From Halodurantibacterium flavum (GTDB taxonomy: Bacteria > Pseudomonadota > Alphaproteobacteria > Rhodobacterales > Rhodobacteraceae): a stretch of DNA of 64,000 nucleotides. Shown here piece by piece: positions 53,076-62,236 of the stretch. The DNA lies in contig NZ_JBHUGH010000002.1 of assembly GCF_042681825.1 (NCBI RefSeq), forward strand, positions 186,001-250,000, given 5' to 3'. How positions within the stretch are numbered: the first letter of the stretch is position 1; every line of letters begins with the position of its first letter. Below the pieces are notes generated by a model. It was not told the origin of the DNA, did no database searches, and saw only the letters and a program-made list of their open reading frames with translations. A program made the position numbers and the translations under genes.

Positions 53076-54683
53076 CTATTCCGCAGCGCGCAATACCTCG
53101 TTCACATTCCGGGCCATCCAGTCCTCCAGCCCTGCCACCTGATCCTGGGTCAGCCGCAGCCCCAGCTTGCTGCGCCGCCAGATTACGTCTTCGGCGCTGC
53201 GCGCGAATTCATGGGTCATCAACCAACTGACTTCCGCCGCGGTCAGCGTCGCGCCGAAATCCTGACCCAGATCCGCGGCGTTCCTTGCATCGCCAAGGAT
53301 GGCCCGCGCCTCGGTCCCATAGGCGCGCACCAGACGCCGTGCCCAGAATTCGGTCAGGAACGGATAATCGGCCAGCAGGCCCCCTACCAGCGCCGGGCCG
53401 CCATCATGGACGAAATCGCCCCCCGGCAGCGCCTCGCCGGCGGTCCATTTGCCTTTTGCAACGGGCAGCACGGTGCCGATCTGGTCGAGCGCCGCTTCCG
53501 CCAACCGCCGGTAGGTGGTGATCTTGCCGCCGAAGATGTTCAGCACAGGCGCCCCCGCCGAGCGGTCGATCCGGAGCGTGTAGTCGCGCGTCGCGGCCGT
53601 CGCCGAACTGGCCCCGTCATCATAAAGCGGGCGCACGCCGGAATAGGTCCAGACGACATCTTCCTTCGTCACCGGCCTGGCGAAATACTGGCTGGCGAAG
53701 CGGCACAGATAGTCACGCTCTTCTTCGGTACATTCGGGCGCGTGCGCAGGGTCGTCATGTTCCGCATCCGTGGTGCCGATCAACGTGAAATCCTGCTCAT
53801 AAGGAATCGCGAAGATGATCCGCCCGTCCGAACCTTGAAAGAAGTAGCATTTGTCGTGGTCGTAGAGCTTGCGGGTCACAATATGGCTGCCGCGCACCAG
53901 TCGCACATTCTCGCGGCTGTTCAGCCGCAGCTTGCCGTGGATCACATCGCCAACCCACGGCCCCGCCGCATTCACCAGCATTTTCGCCCGGACTGTCCTC
54001 GTTTGGCCTTCGTTGCTGACCGTGACGTGCCAGATACCGTTTTCCACAGTGGCCGACACAACCTCGGTTCGCGTGTGAATCTGCGCACCGCGCGCCTTTG
54101 CATCGCGGGCATTCAGCACGACAAGACGCGAATCTTCGACCCAGCAGTCGGAGTATTCATAGGCTTTGACAAAGCGATCCTGCAGCGGCGCGCCCTCGGC
54201 GGTGCCCCGCAGCATCCGCGTGGATGTACCCGGCAAAATCTTGCGCGCGCCGAGGTTGTCGTAGAGAAACAGGCCCAGACGGATCAGCCAGCCCGGACGC
54301 CGCCCCCGCATCCATGGCATCAGAAAAGACAGCAGTTTCGACGTGGGCGTGTCGCTCTCGAACCGCATATCCTGATGATATGGCAGCACGAACCGCATCG
54401 GCCAGGAGATGTGCGGCATTGCGCGCAGCAGGATTTCGCGTTCGATCAACGCTTCGCGCACCAGCCGGAACTCGAAATATTCCAGATACCGCAGGCCCCC
54501 ATGAAAGAGCTTGGTCGAGGCCGAAGAGGTCGCGCCGGCCAGATCGCCCTTCTCGCACAATACGACCGACAGCCCGCGTCCGGCCGCATCGCGCGCAATC
54601 CCGCAGCCGTTGATGCCGCCGCCGATGATCAGCAGATCATGAACCGGATCACCGGATGCCGAAGATGCGATGAATGACGACAT
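53076..54683 (-). CDS. glpD: Aerobic glycerol-3-phosphate dehydrogenase GlpD
   Basis: This 535-residue protein has the FAD-binding motif LLIIGGGINGCGIARDAAGRG (near residue 18). LCEKGDLAGATSSASTKL and FHGGLRYLEYFEFRLVREAL are diagnostic of GlpD, as is TTDAEHDDP. It oxidises glycerol-3-phosphate to dihydroxyacetone phosphate at the inner membrane, giving electrons to quinone. GGGAGGG precedes the ATG. It is the first gene of the operon, behind a promoter region with GlpR-like repeats and a ruined divergent glpR. Confidence 0.96.
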   Translation of the reverse strand: MSSFIASSASGDPVHDLLIIGGGINGCGIARDAAGRGLSVVLCEKGDLAGATSSASTKLFHGGLRYLEYFEFRLVREALIEREILLRAMPHISWPMRFVLPYHQDMRFESDTPTSKLLSFLMPWMRGRRPGWLIRLGLFLYDNLGARKILPGTSTRMLRGTAEGAPLQDRFVKAYEYSDCWVEDSRLVVLNARDAKARGAQIHTRTEVVSATVENGIWHVTVSNEGQTRTVRAKMLVNAAGPWVGDVIHGKLRLNSRENVRLVRGSHIVTRKLYDHDKCYFFQGSDGRIIFAIPYEQDFTLIGTTDAEHDDPAHAPECTEEERDYLCRFASQYFARPVTKEDVVWTYSGVRPLYDDGASSATAATRDYTLRIDRSAGAPVLNIFGGKITTYRRLAEAALDQIGTVLPVAKGKWTAGEALPGGDFVHDGGPALVGGLLADYPFLTEFWARRLVRAYGTEARAILGDARNAADLGQDFGATLTAAEVSWLMTHEFARSAEDVIWRRSKLGLRLTQDQVAGLEDWMARNVNEVLRAAE

Positions 54684-54731
54684 ACGCCCTCCCGAAGCGT
54701 CGCGGCACCTGTGTCCGAACGCTAGCCTGTG

Positions 54732-54829
54732 ATGTTCGTTTTACACAAGATATTTTTCGCTATGTGACGCGAAATTTTCGGTTCGCGCGCATTTGTTTGC
54801 GCTAGACGTCATGCTGTCGAAACGAACAT
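54732..54829. promoter_or_regulatory. glp promoter region with an inverted pair of GlpR-like half-sites
   Basis: ATGTTCGTTT (54732-54741) and its exact complement AAACGAACAT (54820-54829) face each other 78 bases apart. Between them TTTCGC-N8-GCGAAA (54755-54774) forms another dyad. The TGTTCG/CGAACA core resembles the known GlpR operator of DeoR-family repressors. They lie 49-146 bases before glpD, in an AT-rich patch, so they are good candidates for the operon's operators. Confidence 0.5.
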
Positions 54830-54914
54830 CGCGGGTTCGCTACGCACCGCTAATGCCGGACCGTGCGCTGGCGGAGCGCAAATTAACTCACGGGCGTGAG
54901 AGAGAAGAGACGGA

Positions 54915-55012
54915 AGCAACCCCTCCAAATCCGAGCGCCTGCGCGACCTTCTGACCATTGCGCGCCGGGACGGGCGGCTACCGGGCGAGGATCTGCCGCG
55001 CGTTTTGACGTG
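54915..55012 (+). pseudogene. glpR: N-terminal remnant of a DeoR-family repressor (probable glpR), cut within the HTH
   Basis: The plus strand reads SERLRDLLTIARRDGRLPGE then DL. Allowing one missing base near 54996 it continues AARFDV. This is the start of DeoR/GlpR proteins, where LAARFDV is followed by TPQTIRRDL. Right after FDV the reading becomes IS30 transposase (IERMSRF). No start codon remains in frame. Divergent placement beside glpD is exactly where glpR is expected. The assignment to glpR rather than another DeoR protein rests on that position. Confidence 0.6.
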
Positions 55013-55440
55013 ATCGAACGGATGAGCCGCTTCCTCGTCATCCTGCAGAACCCCGGGAAGCGAACGAAGCCGATCATGGCCCAGATCGCTAAAGCCCTTG
55101 GCCCCCTGCCCCAGAAGGCGCGAAGGTCAGTGACCTTCGACCGCGGGTCGGGGTTCGTCGACTGGCCGCATCTTCAGGCAAAGTCCGGAGCGCAGACGTG
55201 GTTCTGCGTGCTCACCGTGGCAAAAAGGAGCCATCGAACATGCCAACAAGCGCCTGCATCGCCGGATGCCCCGCGACACCGATCCAGCGCGCCTCTCCCA
55301 GAAGGACCCCCGGCCAGCTCTGCGCCTCCCTGAACGAGACCCCGCGCAAGTGCCTGGGCTTCCGCGCCCCGGCCGAGGTCTTCTGCGCTCATCTCCTCGT
55401 GCGAGGTCACCGGCAGGCCAAACTCCCACCAAATCAAAGT
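55013..55440 (+). pseudogene. C-terminal part of an IS30-family transposase, frame-broken
   Basis: The first frame reads IERMSRFLVILQNPGKRTKP, GPLPQKARR, then VTFDRGSGFVDW and WFC, which holds the second catalytic Asp region of IS30 transposases. After frame changes near 55208 and 55305 it reads SPWQKGAIEHANKRLHRRMP (with the catalytic Glu) and LCASLNETPRKCLGFRAPAEV, which is the usual C-terminus. At least two frameshifts make it dead. It directly follows the glpR remnant. Confidence 0.75.
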
Positions 55441-55476
55441 CGCATCGGGGCTGGCGCGTCCACGGCACAATCTGAA

Positions 55477-55700
55477 ATGGGGTTGCGAGATGTTCAGGAC
55501 ATGAATGCGAAGATGCCAGTCAAGAAGATCGCAGAGAAGCTCGGCAGGCATCCTTCGAGGATCTACTGCGAGATCAAGCGGAACGGCTTCGTCGACGAAG
55601 AGCTGACGTATGTGACCTGCTACTACGGAATGGTCGCCGGTAAGCCTGCCTCGGATCGACGCGCGAGGCGTCGAAAACTCGTCCGGTGTCCGGATTCCGG
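55477..55700 (+). pseudogene. N-terminal part of an IS30-family transposase
   Basis: The frame reads QDMNAKMPVKKIAEKLGRHP, then SRIYCEIKRN and YYGMVAGKPASDRRARRRK. This is the helix-turn-helix region that opens IS30 transposases (KIA..LGR..STIYREIKRN). It stops making sense near 55700, just before the end of the next ABC gene. The order C-terminal piece then N-terminal piece, same strand, means it is a second copy or the junction of a tandem dimer. Confidence 0.7.
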
Positions 55701-55756
55701 AGAATGGTTCGGCCCGGCTTTGAGCGGGAATAAGAACCTCCGGACCTGGCCCATGT

Positions 55757-56911
55757 TCAGCCTGCGGTGTCGAGCACCGGCGCAGGCGCTTGCATCCGCA
55801 TATCGGCCATATCGACATGCCGCTCATACGCCTGTCCGTCGGCGTCGAACAGATGGCAATCCGCTGCCGAGAACGACAGGCTGACCCGGGGGGCCTCGGC
55901 CGAAACCTGTGTGCCCGGCAGAACGAAGCAGAAATTGCCGGCATCGCCCGGCAGAGGAGCATAGCCGATAGTGTGCTGGCCCAGATACTCCACGACGGAC
56001 GGTGCGACGGTCATCTGCGCTTCGCCCTCGCCCAGCACGACATGTTCGGGACGGATGCCAAGGGTCATCGCTTTGCCCTGCAATGCCGCGCTCTGCCCGG
56101 CAGGTACACGGACCGGGATCGTCAGGCGACGGTCCTCGAGGATCACCTCGATGCCGGCATCGGAGACGGCATGGCAAGTGACCGGCAGAAAGTTCATCCG
56201 CGGGTTGCCGATGAACCCGGCCACGAACACGTTCTGCGGCTTGTGATACAGTTCCAGCGGTGCGCCCACCTGCGCGATGATCCCGCCGTTCAGCACGACG
56301 ATGCGGTCTGCCATTGTCATTGCTTCGACCTGATCGTGGGTGACGTAGATCATCGTCGATCCCAGCTGCTTGTGCAGGCGGGTCAGTTCGATCCGCATGT
56401 CGGCCCGCAGCGCCGCGTCGAGGTTTGAGAGCGGTTCATCGAAGAGGAAAATCTTTGGTTCGCGGACGATCGCCCGGCCGATGGCGACACGCTGGCGCTG
56501 ACCACCCGAGAGGTTCCCGGGTTTCTGGTTCATCCGCGTTTCCAGATGCAGGATGCGCGCCGCCTCGTCCACCTTGCGGCGGATCTCGGCTTCGGGCGCG
56601 CCCTCGACACGCAGTGGGAAGGCGATGTTCTCATAGACGCTCATATGCGGATAAAGCGCGTAGGACTGGAACACCATCGCGATGCCGCGCTTGACCGGAG
56701 CCAGATCGTTGACGCGCTTGCCGTCGATGACGATGTCGCCGCCCGATGTATTTTCAAGTCCTGCGATCATCCTCAGAAGGGTGGACTTGCCGCAGCCCGA
56801 AGGGCCGACAAAGACCATGAATTCGCCCTCCTTGACGTCGAGCGAGACACTCCTGACCGCTTCGAACGTGCCGAAGGTCTTGGTGATCTTTTCCAGGGTA
56901 AGTTGGCCCAA
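55757..56911 (-). CDS. Carbohydrate ABC transporter ATP-binding protein (UgpC/MsmK type)
   Basis: This 384-residue protein is started at the TTG at 56911, because AGGAG lies 7 bases upstream and the family N-terminus (GQLTLEKITKTFG) begins there; longer frames to 56998 add unrelated sequence. Walker A is GPSGCGKST, signature LSGGQRQRVAIGR, Walker B IFLFDEPLSNLD and the H-loop His lies in VTHDQVEAMT. A TOBE domain follows residue 240. All sites are canonical. It powers the importer of the three genes upstream. Confidence 0.92.
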   Translation of the reverse strand: MGQLTLEKITKTFGTFEAVRSVSLDVKEGEFMVFVGPSGCGKSTLLRMIAGLENTSGGDIVIDGKRVNDLAPVKRGIAMVFQSYALYPHMSVYENIAFPLRVEGAPEAEIRRKVDEAARILHLETRMNQKPGNLSGGQRQRVAIGRAIVREPKIFLFDEPLSNLDAALRADMRIELTRLHKQLGSTMIYVTHDQVEAMTMADRIVVLNGGIIAQVGAPLELYHKPQNVFVAGFIGNPRMNFLPVTCHAVSDAGIEVILEDRRLTIPVRVPAGQSAALQGKAMTLGIRPEHVVLGEGEAQMTVAPSVVEYLGQHTIGYAPLPGDAGNFCFVLPGTQVSAEAPRVSLSFSAADCHLFDADGQAYERHVDMADMRMQAPAPVLDTAG

Positions 56912-56994
56912 GGCGCGTCTCCTGCTATTGGCGAAATGCGCTTCCATGGTTGAACGGCAAGGCAGGCGCCCGACATCATCGGGCGCCGGAAGCG

Positions 56995-58212
56995 TCACTT
57001 GTAGGCTTCAAGCTGTTCCGCGGCACGCGTCAGGGCGGCCTGCGGTTCAGCGGTGCCGGTCACGACGGATTGCACCATCTCGATCATGACGTTCTGGAAC
57101 CCGGTATAGTCGGTGAACAGCGGTTCGGGTCCGCCGAATTCGATGCCCTCGATATAGGGGGCCCAGTATGGCGTGTCCGCGACCAGCTGATCGACGGCGG
57201 CCGACGGGCGCAGCGGGGTCAGGCCGGCCTCGGGCGACATCTCGTATTCAAGCTGAATGTCGGGCGAGGTGATGTATTTGGCAAATTCGATCGCCTTCTC
57301 CTCGACACCCGTTTCCGCGAACACCACGAGGGAATCCGTTATCAGCAGCGTGCCGGGCCCCTCGGCCGAAGGGCCGATCGGCAGGTTCGCGACGCCCCAG
57401 TTGATATCAGTCTCCATCGCGCGGAAGGCCGTCCCGACCGAAGCCTGCAGCATCCCCACCTGACCGTCGAGGAAGATGGCGCGCATCTCGTTTTGTTCAT
57501 AGGCGGTGGCACCGGGCACCGAATAGGGCGTGATATCCTGATAGGCCTGCAGCGCCTCCAGAACCTCGGGGCTGTCCATCACGATGTTGTCTTCGGCATC
57601 GATGATCTGGCCGTTGTTGGTGTAAACCCAATGCAGGAACTGGTGCATCGTGTTGTCGAATGTCCTTGCCGACAGGCCATAGCCCGCGAACTCGGTGTTC
57701 TCGGTGATCTGCCGCGCGGCGGCGATGGTTTCCTCCCAGGTGGTCGGCGGGCTTTCGGGGTCGAGGCCGGCTGCCTCGAAGATGTCCTTGTTCCAGTACA
57801 TCGCCTTGGTCGAGAAGGCGATCGGCACGCCCCATTGCGTGCCCTCGAAGGTCACCGTGTCGACGATATGCGGGTAGTAAAGCGCCATCTCCTCTTCGGT
57901 CATCGGCACCGGCACGATCAACTCGTTCAGCGCGAATTCCTTGAGCGTGCGCGAGCCGACATAGGCCATCCCCACCGGACTGCCAGCGGCGGCAAGGGTG
58001 GTCGCCTTGTCCTGGCATTGCGCCCAGCCCACAAGCTCGGGCGTGACGGTCCAGCCTTCGTTCATCGCCTCCCATTCGGCGATGTAGCGTTCGTGCACCG
58101 GGTCGATCCGGTCGCCGCAGTAGATCCAGCTGATGTCCTGCGCCATCGCAGGCAGCGCGGAGGTGCCGGCCAGCACCAGTCCGATCAGGCTCGTTTTCGC
58201 AAGGTGTGTCAC
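56995..58212 (-). CDS. Carbohydrate ABC transporter substrate-binding protein (family 1)
   Basis: This 405-residue protein has a signal peptide ending AMAQ near residue 25. The family-1 binding-protein fold includes AFSTKAMYWNKDIFEAAGLD and PESPPTTWEE. It delivers a sugar or amino sugar to the permeases at 58240-60030. The ligand is not deducible from sequence; NagA and the ROK kinase upstream suggest an N-acetylated hexosamine or an oligomer of it. The ATPase gene follows after 83 bases. Confidence 0.88.
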   Translation of the reverse strand: MTHLAKTSLIGLVLAGTSALPAMAQDISWIYCGDRIDPVHERYIAEWEAMNEGWTVTPELVGWAQCQDKATTLAAAGSPVGMAYVGSRTLKEFALNELIVPVPMTEEEMALYYPHIVDTVTFEGTQWGVPIAFSTKAMYWNKDIFEAAGLDPESPPTTWEETIAAARQITENTEFAGYGLSARTFDNTMHQFLHWVYTNNGQIIDAEDNIVMDSPEVLEALQAYQDITPYSVPGATAYEQNEMRAIFLDGQVGMLQASVGTAFRAMETDINWGVANLPIGPSAEGPGTLLITDSLVVFAETGVEEKAIEFAKYITSPDIQLEYEMSPEAGLTPLRPSAAVDQLVADTPYWAPYIEGIEFGGPEPLFTDYTGFQNVMIEMVQSVVTGTAEPQAALTRAAEQLEAYK

Positions 58213-58239
58213 GTCGCGTCTCCTGTTGGTGAGGGTTGT

Positions 58240-59136
58240 TTATTTGACCGCGCCAGCGGTCAGCCCGCCAACGAGGTATCGTTGCAGATAGAAGATGATG
58301 ACCAGCGCGGGGGCGATCCCCACGAAACTTGCGGCCATCAATTCGTTCCAGATCACCTCCTGCCTGCCGAAAAAGGCGAACAGCCCGACGGGCAGCGGCA
58401 TGTATTCGGTTCTGGAATTGAAGGTCAGGGCAAAGATGAACTGCTGCGCATAGGCGCCGATGAACGTCATGATCGCCACCACGATGATGCCCGGACGTGC
58501 GATCGGCAGGATCACGCGGCGGAACGTGTAGAATTCCGACGCGCCATCCATATAGGCGGCCTCATGCAATTCGGGCGGAATGCGCATCATGTAGGTGCGC
58601 AACAACCAGATCGCGGAGGGGATCAGGAAAGCCGCACCGGGGATGATCATCGCCCAGTAGGTATTGAGCAGCCCCAGGGTCCGCATCAGACGAAAGAGCG
58701 GAATCAAAAGCACCGCACCTGAAAACATCGACACGGCCAGAAATGCGCCAAGGACCAGCGCCATGCCCCTGAACTTGAACCGCGCGAAGGCATAGGCAGC
58801 CGGGACGACCAGAACCAGCACGATGACCGTGGCCACCGTCGCGATCAAAAGCGAGTTGAAGATATAAAGCCCGAAATACGGGATGCGGACCCACATCGTG
58901 CGATAGGCCTCGAACGACCCGTTCTCGGGCCAGAAGCGGTAGGGCGTCGAGAAAAGCTGCGCCAGCGGCTTGAGGCTGACGAGGAACCCTTCGATGAAGG
59001 GCGACAGCATGAAGAACAGAAACACGAACACGCCGAGATAGATAAGGATCAGTTCGAACCAGCTGTATCGGTCGATCATCGCGCGGGGGCTTGCGCTGCG
59101 CCGGAGGATCGGAAGCTTGGGGAAAGGTAGTCTCAT
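58240..59136 (-). CDS. Carbohydrate ABC transporter permease (MalG type)
   Basis: This 298-residue protein has six membrane segments. The EAA coupling loop with RIPPELHEAAYMDGASEF stands near residue 190. A basic N-terminal tail of about 25 residues precedes the first segment. It pairs with the permease at 59146, 9 bases upstream in the operon. Confidence 0.92.
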   Translation of the reverse strand: MRLPFPKLPILRRSASPRAMIDRYSWFELILIYLGVFVFLFFMLSPFIEGFLVSLKPLAQLFSTPYRFWPENGSFEAYRTMWVRIPYFGLYIFNSLLIATVATVIVLVLVVPAAYAFARFKFRGMALVLGAFLAVSMFSGAVLLIPLFRLMRTLGLLNTYWAMIIPGAAFLIPSAIWLLRTYMMRIPPELHEAAYMDGASEFYTFRRVILPIARPGIIVVAIMTFIGAYAQQFIFALTFNSRTEYMPLPVGLFAFFGRQEVIWNELMAASFVGIAPALVIIFYLQRYLVGGLTAGAVK

Positions 59137-59145
59137 GTCCTGTTC

Positions 59146-60030
59146 CTAGACCCTGTCCATCCTGGCCAGCCGGCGTGTCATGCGGAAATAGGCAACACAG
59201 AACAGCGACAGGAAGATGCAGATCACCACCGCGCGGGCCGCGCCTTCGCCATAGCGACGCGAGCCGATGGCAACCGAATAGGTGTCGATGATCATGGTCG
59301 TGGTACTGCCCGAGGGGCCGCCTTGCGTCAGGATCCAGATGATGTCGAAGCTGTTGAAGGTGGCGATCAACGACAGCATCGACATGGTAATCATCGCGGG
59401 CATCATCAGCGGCAGCGTGATACGGCGGAACCGGTACCAGCGGCTCGCGCCATCGGTCCAGGCGGCTTCGTAAAGATCGCGCGGGATCGCCTGAATGGCC
59501 GCGAGGAAATAGATCGTCACCATCGGCACGCCGATCCAGACATCCGTCACGATGGTCGCCCAAAAGGCCGAGCGGCCATAGGCCAGGAACGCCACCGGGC
59601 CGTCGACGAAGCCGAACCGCTGAAGCAATCCCGAAATCATCCCGAACTGGCCGTTGTACATCCAGCCCCACATGAAGATCCCGATGGCCATCGGCACGAC
59701 CCAGGGCGGCATGGTCAGGATGCGGAACAGGTTGCGACCGGGCACCGCGCAGTTCAGCAGGACCGCCCCGAAGGTGCCGATGATCATCTTCAGCAGGACG
59801 GAAAAGAACGTCCATGTCAGCGTGCGGATGATGATCTCCATAAAGCGCCAATCGAAGATGCGTTCGTAATTGGCCCAGCCCACGTAATCGGACGTCCTGC
59901 GCAGCGAGGCATTGGTGAAGGACAGTCGAAACGTCTCGACCAGCGGCCATGCGACGATCACCAGCACATAAAGGATCGCAGGCGCCAGAAGCGTCCATGC
60001 AAAGAACCAGGCGGCACGCGACTGGGTCAT
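59146..60030 (-). CDS. Carbohydrate ABC transporter permease (MalF type)
   Basis: This 294-residue protein has six membrane segments and the EAA loop AIQAIPRDLYEAAWTDGAS near residue 185. Its start overlaps the stop of the Gfo/Idh/MocA gene (60027-60030). It forms the channel with the second permease. Confidence 0.92.
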   Translation of the reverse strand: MTQSRAAWFFAWTLLAPAILYVLVIVAWPLVETFRLSFTNASLRRTSDYVGWANYERIFDWRFMEIIIRTLTWTFFSVLLKMIIGTFGAVLLNCAVPGRNLFRILTMPPWVVPMAIGIFMWGWMYNGQFGMISGLLQRFGFVDGPVAFLAYGRSAFWATIVTDVWIGVPMVTIYFLAAIQAIPRDLYEAAWTDGASRWYRFRRITLPLMMPAMITMSMLSLIATFNSFDIIWILTQGGPSGSTTTMIIDTYSVAIGSRRYGEGAARAVVICIFLSLFCVAYFRMTRRLARMDRV

Positions 60031-61190
60031 GCCACCGCACCCTTGCGGACCAGCGCCTCATCGTATCTGTCCCAGATCGGGCGCAGGTCCACAACCTGCC
60101 TGCTGCGACGCGCGTCATCCATGCTGAGCGCGAGAATCCCCGCCTCGAGCGCGTCCAGCGGCGACACCGGCAGGGGGCCGTTGCGCATCACATGGGCGAT
60201 CACCTCGGCGGCCATCGTCTCGTCCGCGCCGTAGTGCTGCGACAGCGCGGTGGGCTCGTAGGTTTTTTCCATGGTGGCGGTCTCGGTCGCTACGTCGGTG
60301 ACCTTGAAAGCGGCACGAATGAAATCTCCTTCGGCCTGTCCCCTGGTGCCAAAGACGGCAAAGCGGCGAAACTGGTCGGGCGCGTTCAGATTGGTGTGGA
60401 AATTCATGCCCACGCCATTGGCATATTCGATGATGGCGACCTGATAGTCGATGATGTCCCCGTCGCTGTCGAACACCCTGTCGGACCCGTTCCAGCCCGA
60501 CGGCTTGCGGTGGTACAGTTCCATGTCGTTGGCGCCGTCGCGGCGCGGATCGTTTTCGGGGATGAAGGTCTTGCGTCCGCCAAAGCTTGCCACGCGTTCG
60601 GGTCGCGCGCCGATCAGGCCGTTGTAAAGGTCAAGATCATGGCAGCATTTCTCCAGCATAAAGCTGCCCGCCCATTTCTCATAGCGCCGCCAGTCACGCA
60701 TGAAGAACGCACCATGATAGGGATAGATGTGCTCGGCCGCTTCCACCGATACGATCTGGCCCAGAAGGCCATTGTCGCGTGCAGCGATCAGATCGCGGTA
60801 GAGCGGCGCATAGCGCAGGACCAGGCCGACCAGCAGCCGGTCCGACCCGTGACGCGCCATCAGACGCGCGAGCTCATAGGTCTGGTCGATCGTGGCGACG
60901 ATGGGCTTTTCCGAAAAGACCATGTTGCCGGCCTCGACGCCGAGGCGGATGTGATCGAGATGCAGGTGGTTTGGCGATCCGATCATCAGAAGGTCGTACC
61001 CGCCCGCCTTGACCAGCGCCTCGGGCGAGGTGTGGGCCGTGCCCGCGCTGATGCCGTGCTCGGTGAGCGTGGTCAGTCCGGCCGGCGCAGGATCGAAATA
61101 TCCCACGATTTCAAAGGCGGGGTCCATCTGGCTGAAGACATATCCAAGATAGCCGAGACGGTACCCCAAACCGATGATTGCGACCTTCAT
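60027..61190 (-). CDS. Gfo/Idh/MocA family NAD(P)-dependent dehydrogenase
   Basis: This 387-residue protein has an N-terminal Rossmann fold (VAIIGLGYRLGYLGYVF), a GSPNHLH loop and EKPIVATIDQ with the family's conserved EKP near residue 94. The catalytic His/Asp candidates are in EKCCHDLDLYNGL. It acts on sugars or inositols by NAD(P)-linked oxidation or reduction. It is the first gene of the ABC operon and overlaps the permease gene, implying it acts on the imported sugar. The substrate is unknown. Confidence 0.9.
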   Translation of the reverse strand: MKVAIIGLGYRLGYLGYVFSQMDPAFEIVGYFDPAPAGLTTLTEHGISAGTAHTSPEALVKAGGYDLLMIGSPNHLHLDHIRLGVEAGNMVFSEKPIVATIDQTYELARLMARHGSDRLLVGLVLRYAPLYRDLIAARDNGLLGQIVSVEAAEHIYPYHGAFFMRDWRRYEKWAGSFMLEKCCHDLDLYNGLIGARPERVASFGGRKTFIPENDPRRDGANDMELYHRKPSGWNGSDRVFDSDGDIIDYQVAIIEYANGVGMNFHTNLNAPDQFRRFAVFGTRGQAEGDFIRAAFKVTDVATETATMEKTYEPTALSQHYGADETMAAEVIAHVMRNGPLPVSPLDALEAGILALSMDDARRSRQVVDLRPIWDRYDEALVRKGAVA

Positions 61191-61315
61191 ACGACGTCCC
61201 TGTCACGAAATTAATTTTCTCAATCTGGCGTCACTTCCGGCTTTCAGTCAAGAAACTTCATAAATATTCTGAGAGGGTCGCCTTTTGCTGTAATTTATTT
61301 TCATTAGTTGCCGAT
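61191..61315. promoter_or_regulatory. AT-rich promoter region of the Gfo/Idh/MocA-ABC operon with a palindrome
   Basis: These 125 bases are markedly AT-rich against the surroundings and separate the kinase stop from the dehydrogenase start. AAATTAATTT (61208-61217) is a perfect palindrome, 18 bases before the ATG, and is a possible operator. On the minus strand a TTGACT near 61250 could be a -35 box, but no good -10 follows at 17 bases. Confidence 0.4.
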
Positions 61316-62236
61316 TTATTGTGTGCTTTGCCCCAAGGTGCGCAGGCCGAGGATGGCTGCGCCGATCAGCCCCGGTTCGCCCGCGCATTGTGCCGGCACA
61401 ACCAGAGGGCGGACGAATCGCTGAAGGCAGCGCGCACGAACGGCAATGTCCAGTGCGGCGATAAGTTTCGGCTCTGACGCCAGGCCGCCCCCTGCCACGA
61501 TGATGCCCGCCCCAAGCACATTCTGGACAAGCGCCAGCGGACCGGAAAGGGCCGCAAGCCAGACCGAGACCGTCCGGCAGGCGTCGGCGTCGCCCTGCAC
61601 CCATGCGGACACAATGGCGCGGCTGTCGGCGTCGGGCGTACGATGGAGATGGTTGTGCAGCCGCTCCATCCCGCGGGCCGAACACAGCGCATCGAGGCAG
61701 CCGTGCAGGCCGCAGCCGCAGACAAAGGCGGGCAGCGTCACGTCGAGATCGTCGAACTGCCTCGGTGCCACGGGGCCGTGGCCGATCTCGCCCGCGAAAC
61801 CGCCGCTGTTGATCAGTTGGCCGCGCACGACGACACCACCGCCGACACCGGTCCCCAGGATCAGCCCGAAGACGACCGCGTGATCGCGCCCCGCGCCGAT
61901 CGTCGCCTCGGCCAGTGCGAAACAGTCGGCGTCATTGGCCAGAACGACGGGCAGGCCCAGTGCCCGCGCAAGGTCGGCTTCCAGGCGGCGGCCCGTCAGG
62001 CAGGGGATGTTCGCGACGGTAGCAAGACCCGTTTCGGCATCCACGACCCCCGCGACCGAAAAGGCCAGACCGTCCGGCCGTATGCTGGCCGTTTCGATGG
62101 CGCGTTGCAGGACTGCGATGAACGCCCCGAAGTCATGCGTGGGGGTCGGAATTCGCGCGCCTGTGACGATCCGCTGTTCATCATGCGCTTCGGCGGGCTT
62201 GATTGCCGTGCCACCGATATCGAAACACAGGATCAC
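61316..62236 (-). CDS. ROK-family sugar kinase
   Basis: This 306-residue protein from a GTG at 62236 begins ILCFDIGGTAIK, the ROK phosphate motif, with no DNA-binding domain, so it is a kinase rather than a NagC-type repressor. GTGVGGGVVVRGQL and GEIGH follow. The zinc motif CGCGLHGCLDAL stands near residue 165, and the catalytic Asp is probably in LANDADCFALAEA. It likely phosphorylates N-acetylglucosamine, N-acetylmannosamine or a similar sugar. Its start overlaps the nagA stop, so it is coupled to the deacetylase. Confidence 0.9.
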   Translation of the reverse strand: MILCFDIGGTAIKPAEAHDEQRIVTGARIPTPTHDFGAFIAVLQRAIETASIRPDGLAFSVAGVVDAETGLATVANIPCLTGRRLEADLARALGLPVVLANDADCFALAEATIGAGRDHAVVFGLILGTGVGGGVVVRGQLINSGGFAGEIGHGPVAPRQFDDLDVTLPAFVCGCGLHGCLDALCSARGMERLHNHLHRTPDADSRAIVSAWVQGDADACRTVSVWLAALSGPLALVQNVLGAGIIVAGGGLASEPKLIAALDIAVRARCLQRFVRPLVVPAQCAGEPGLIGAAILGLRTLGQSTQ

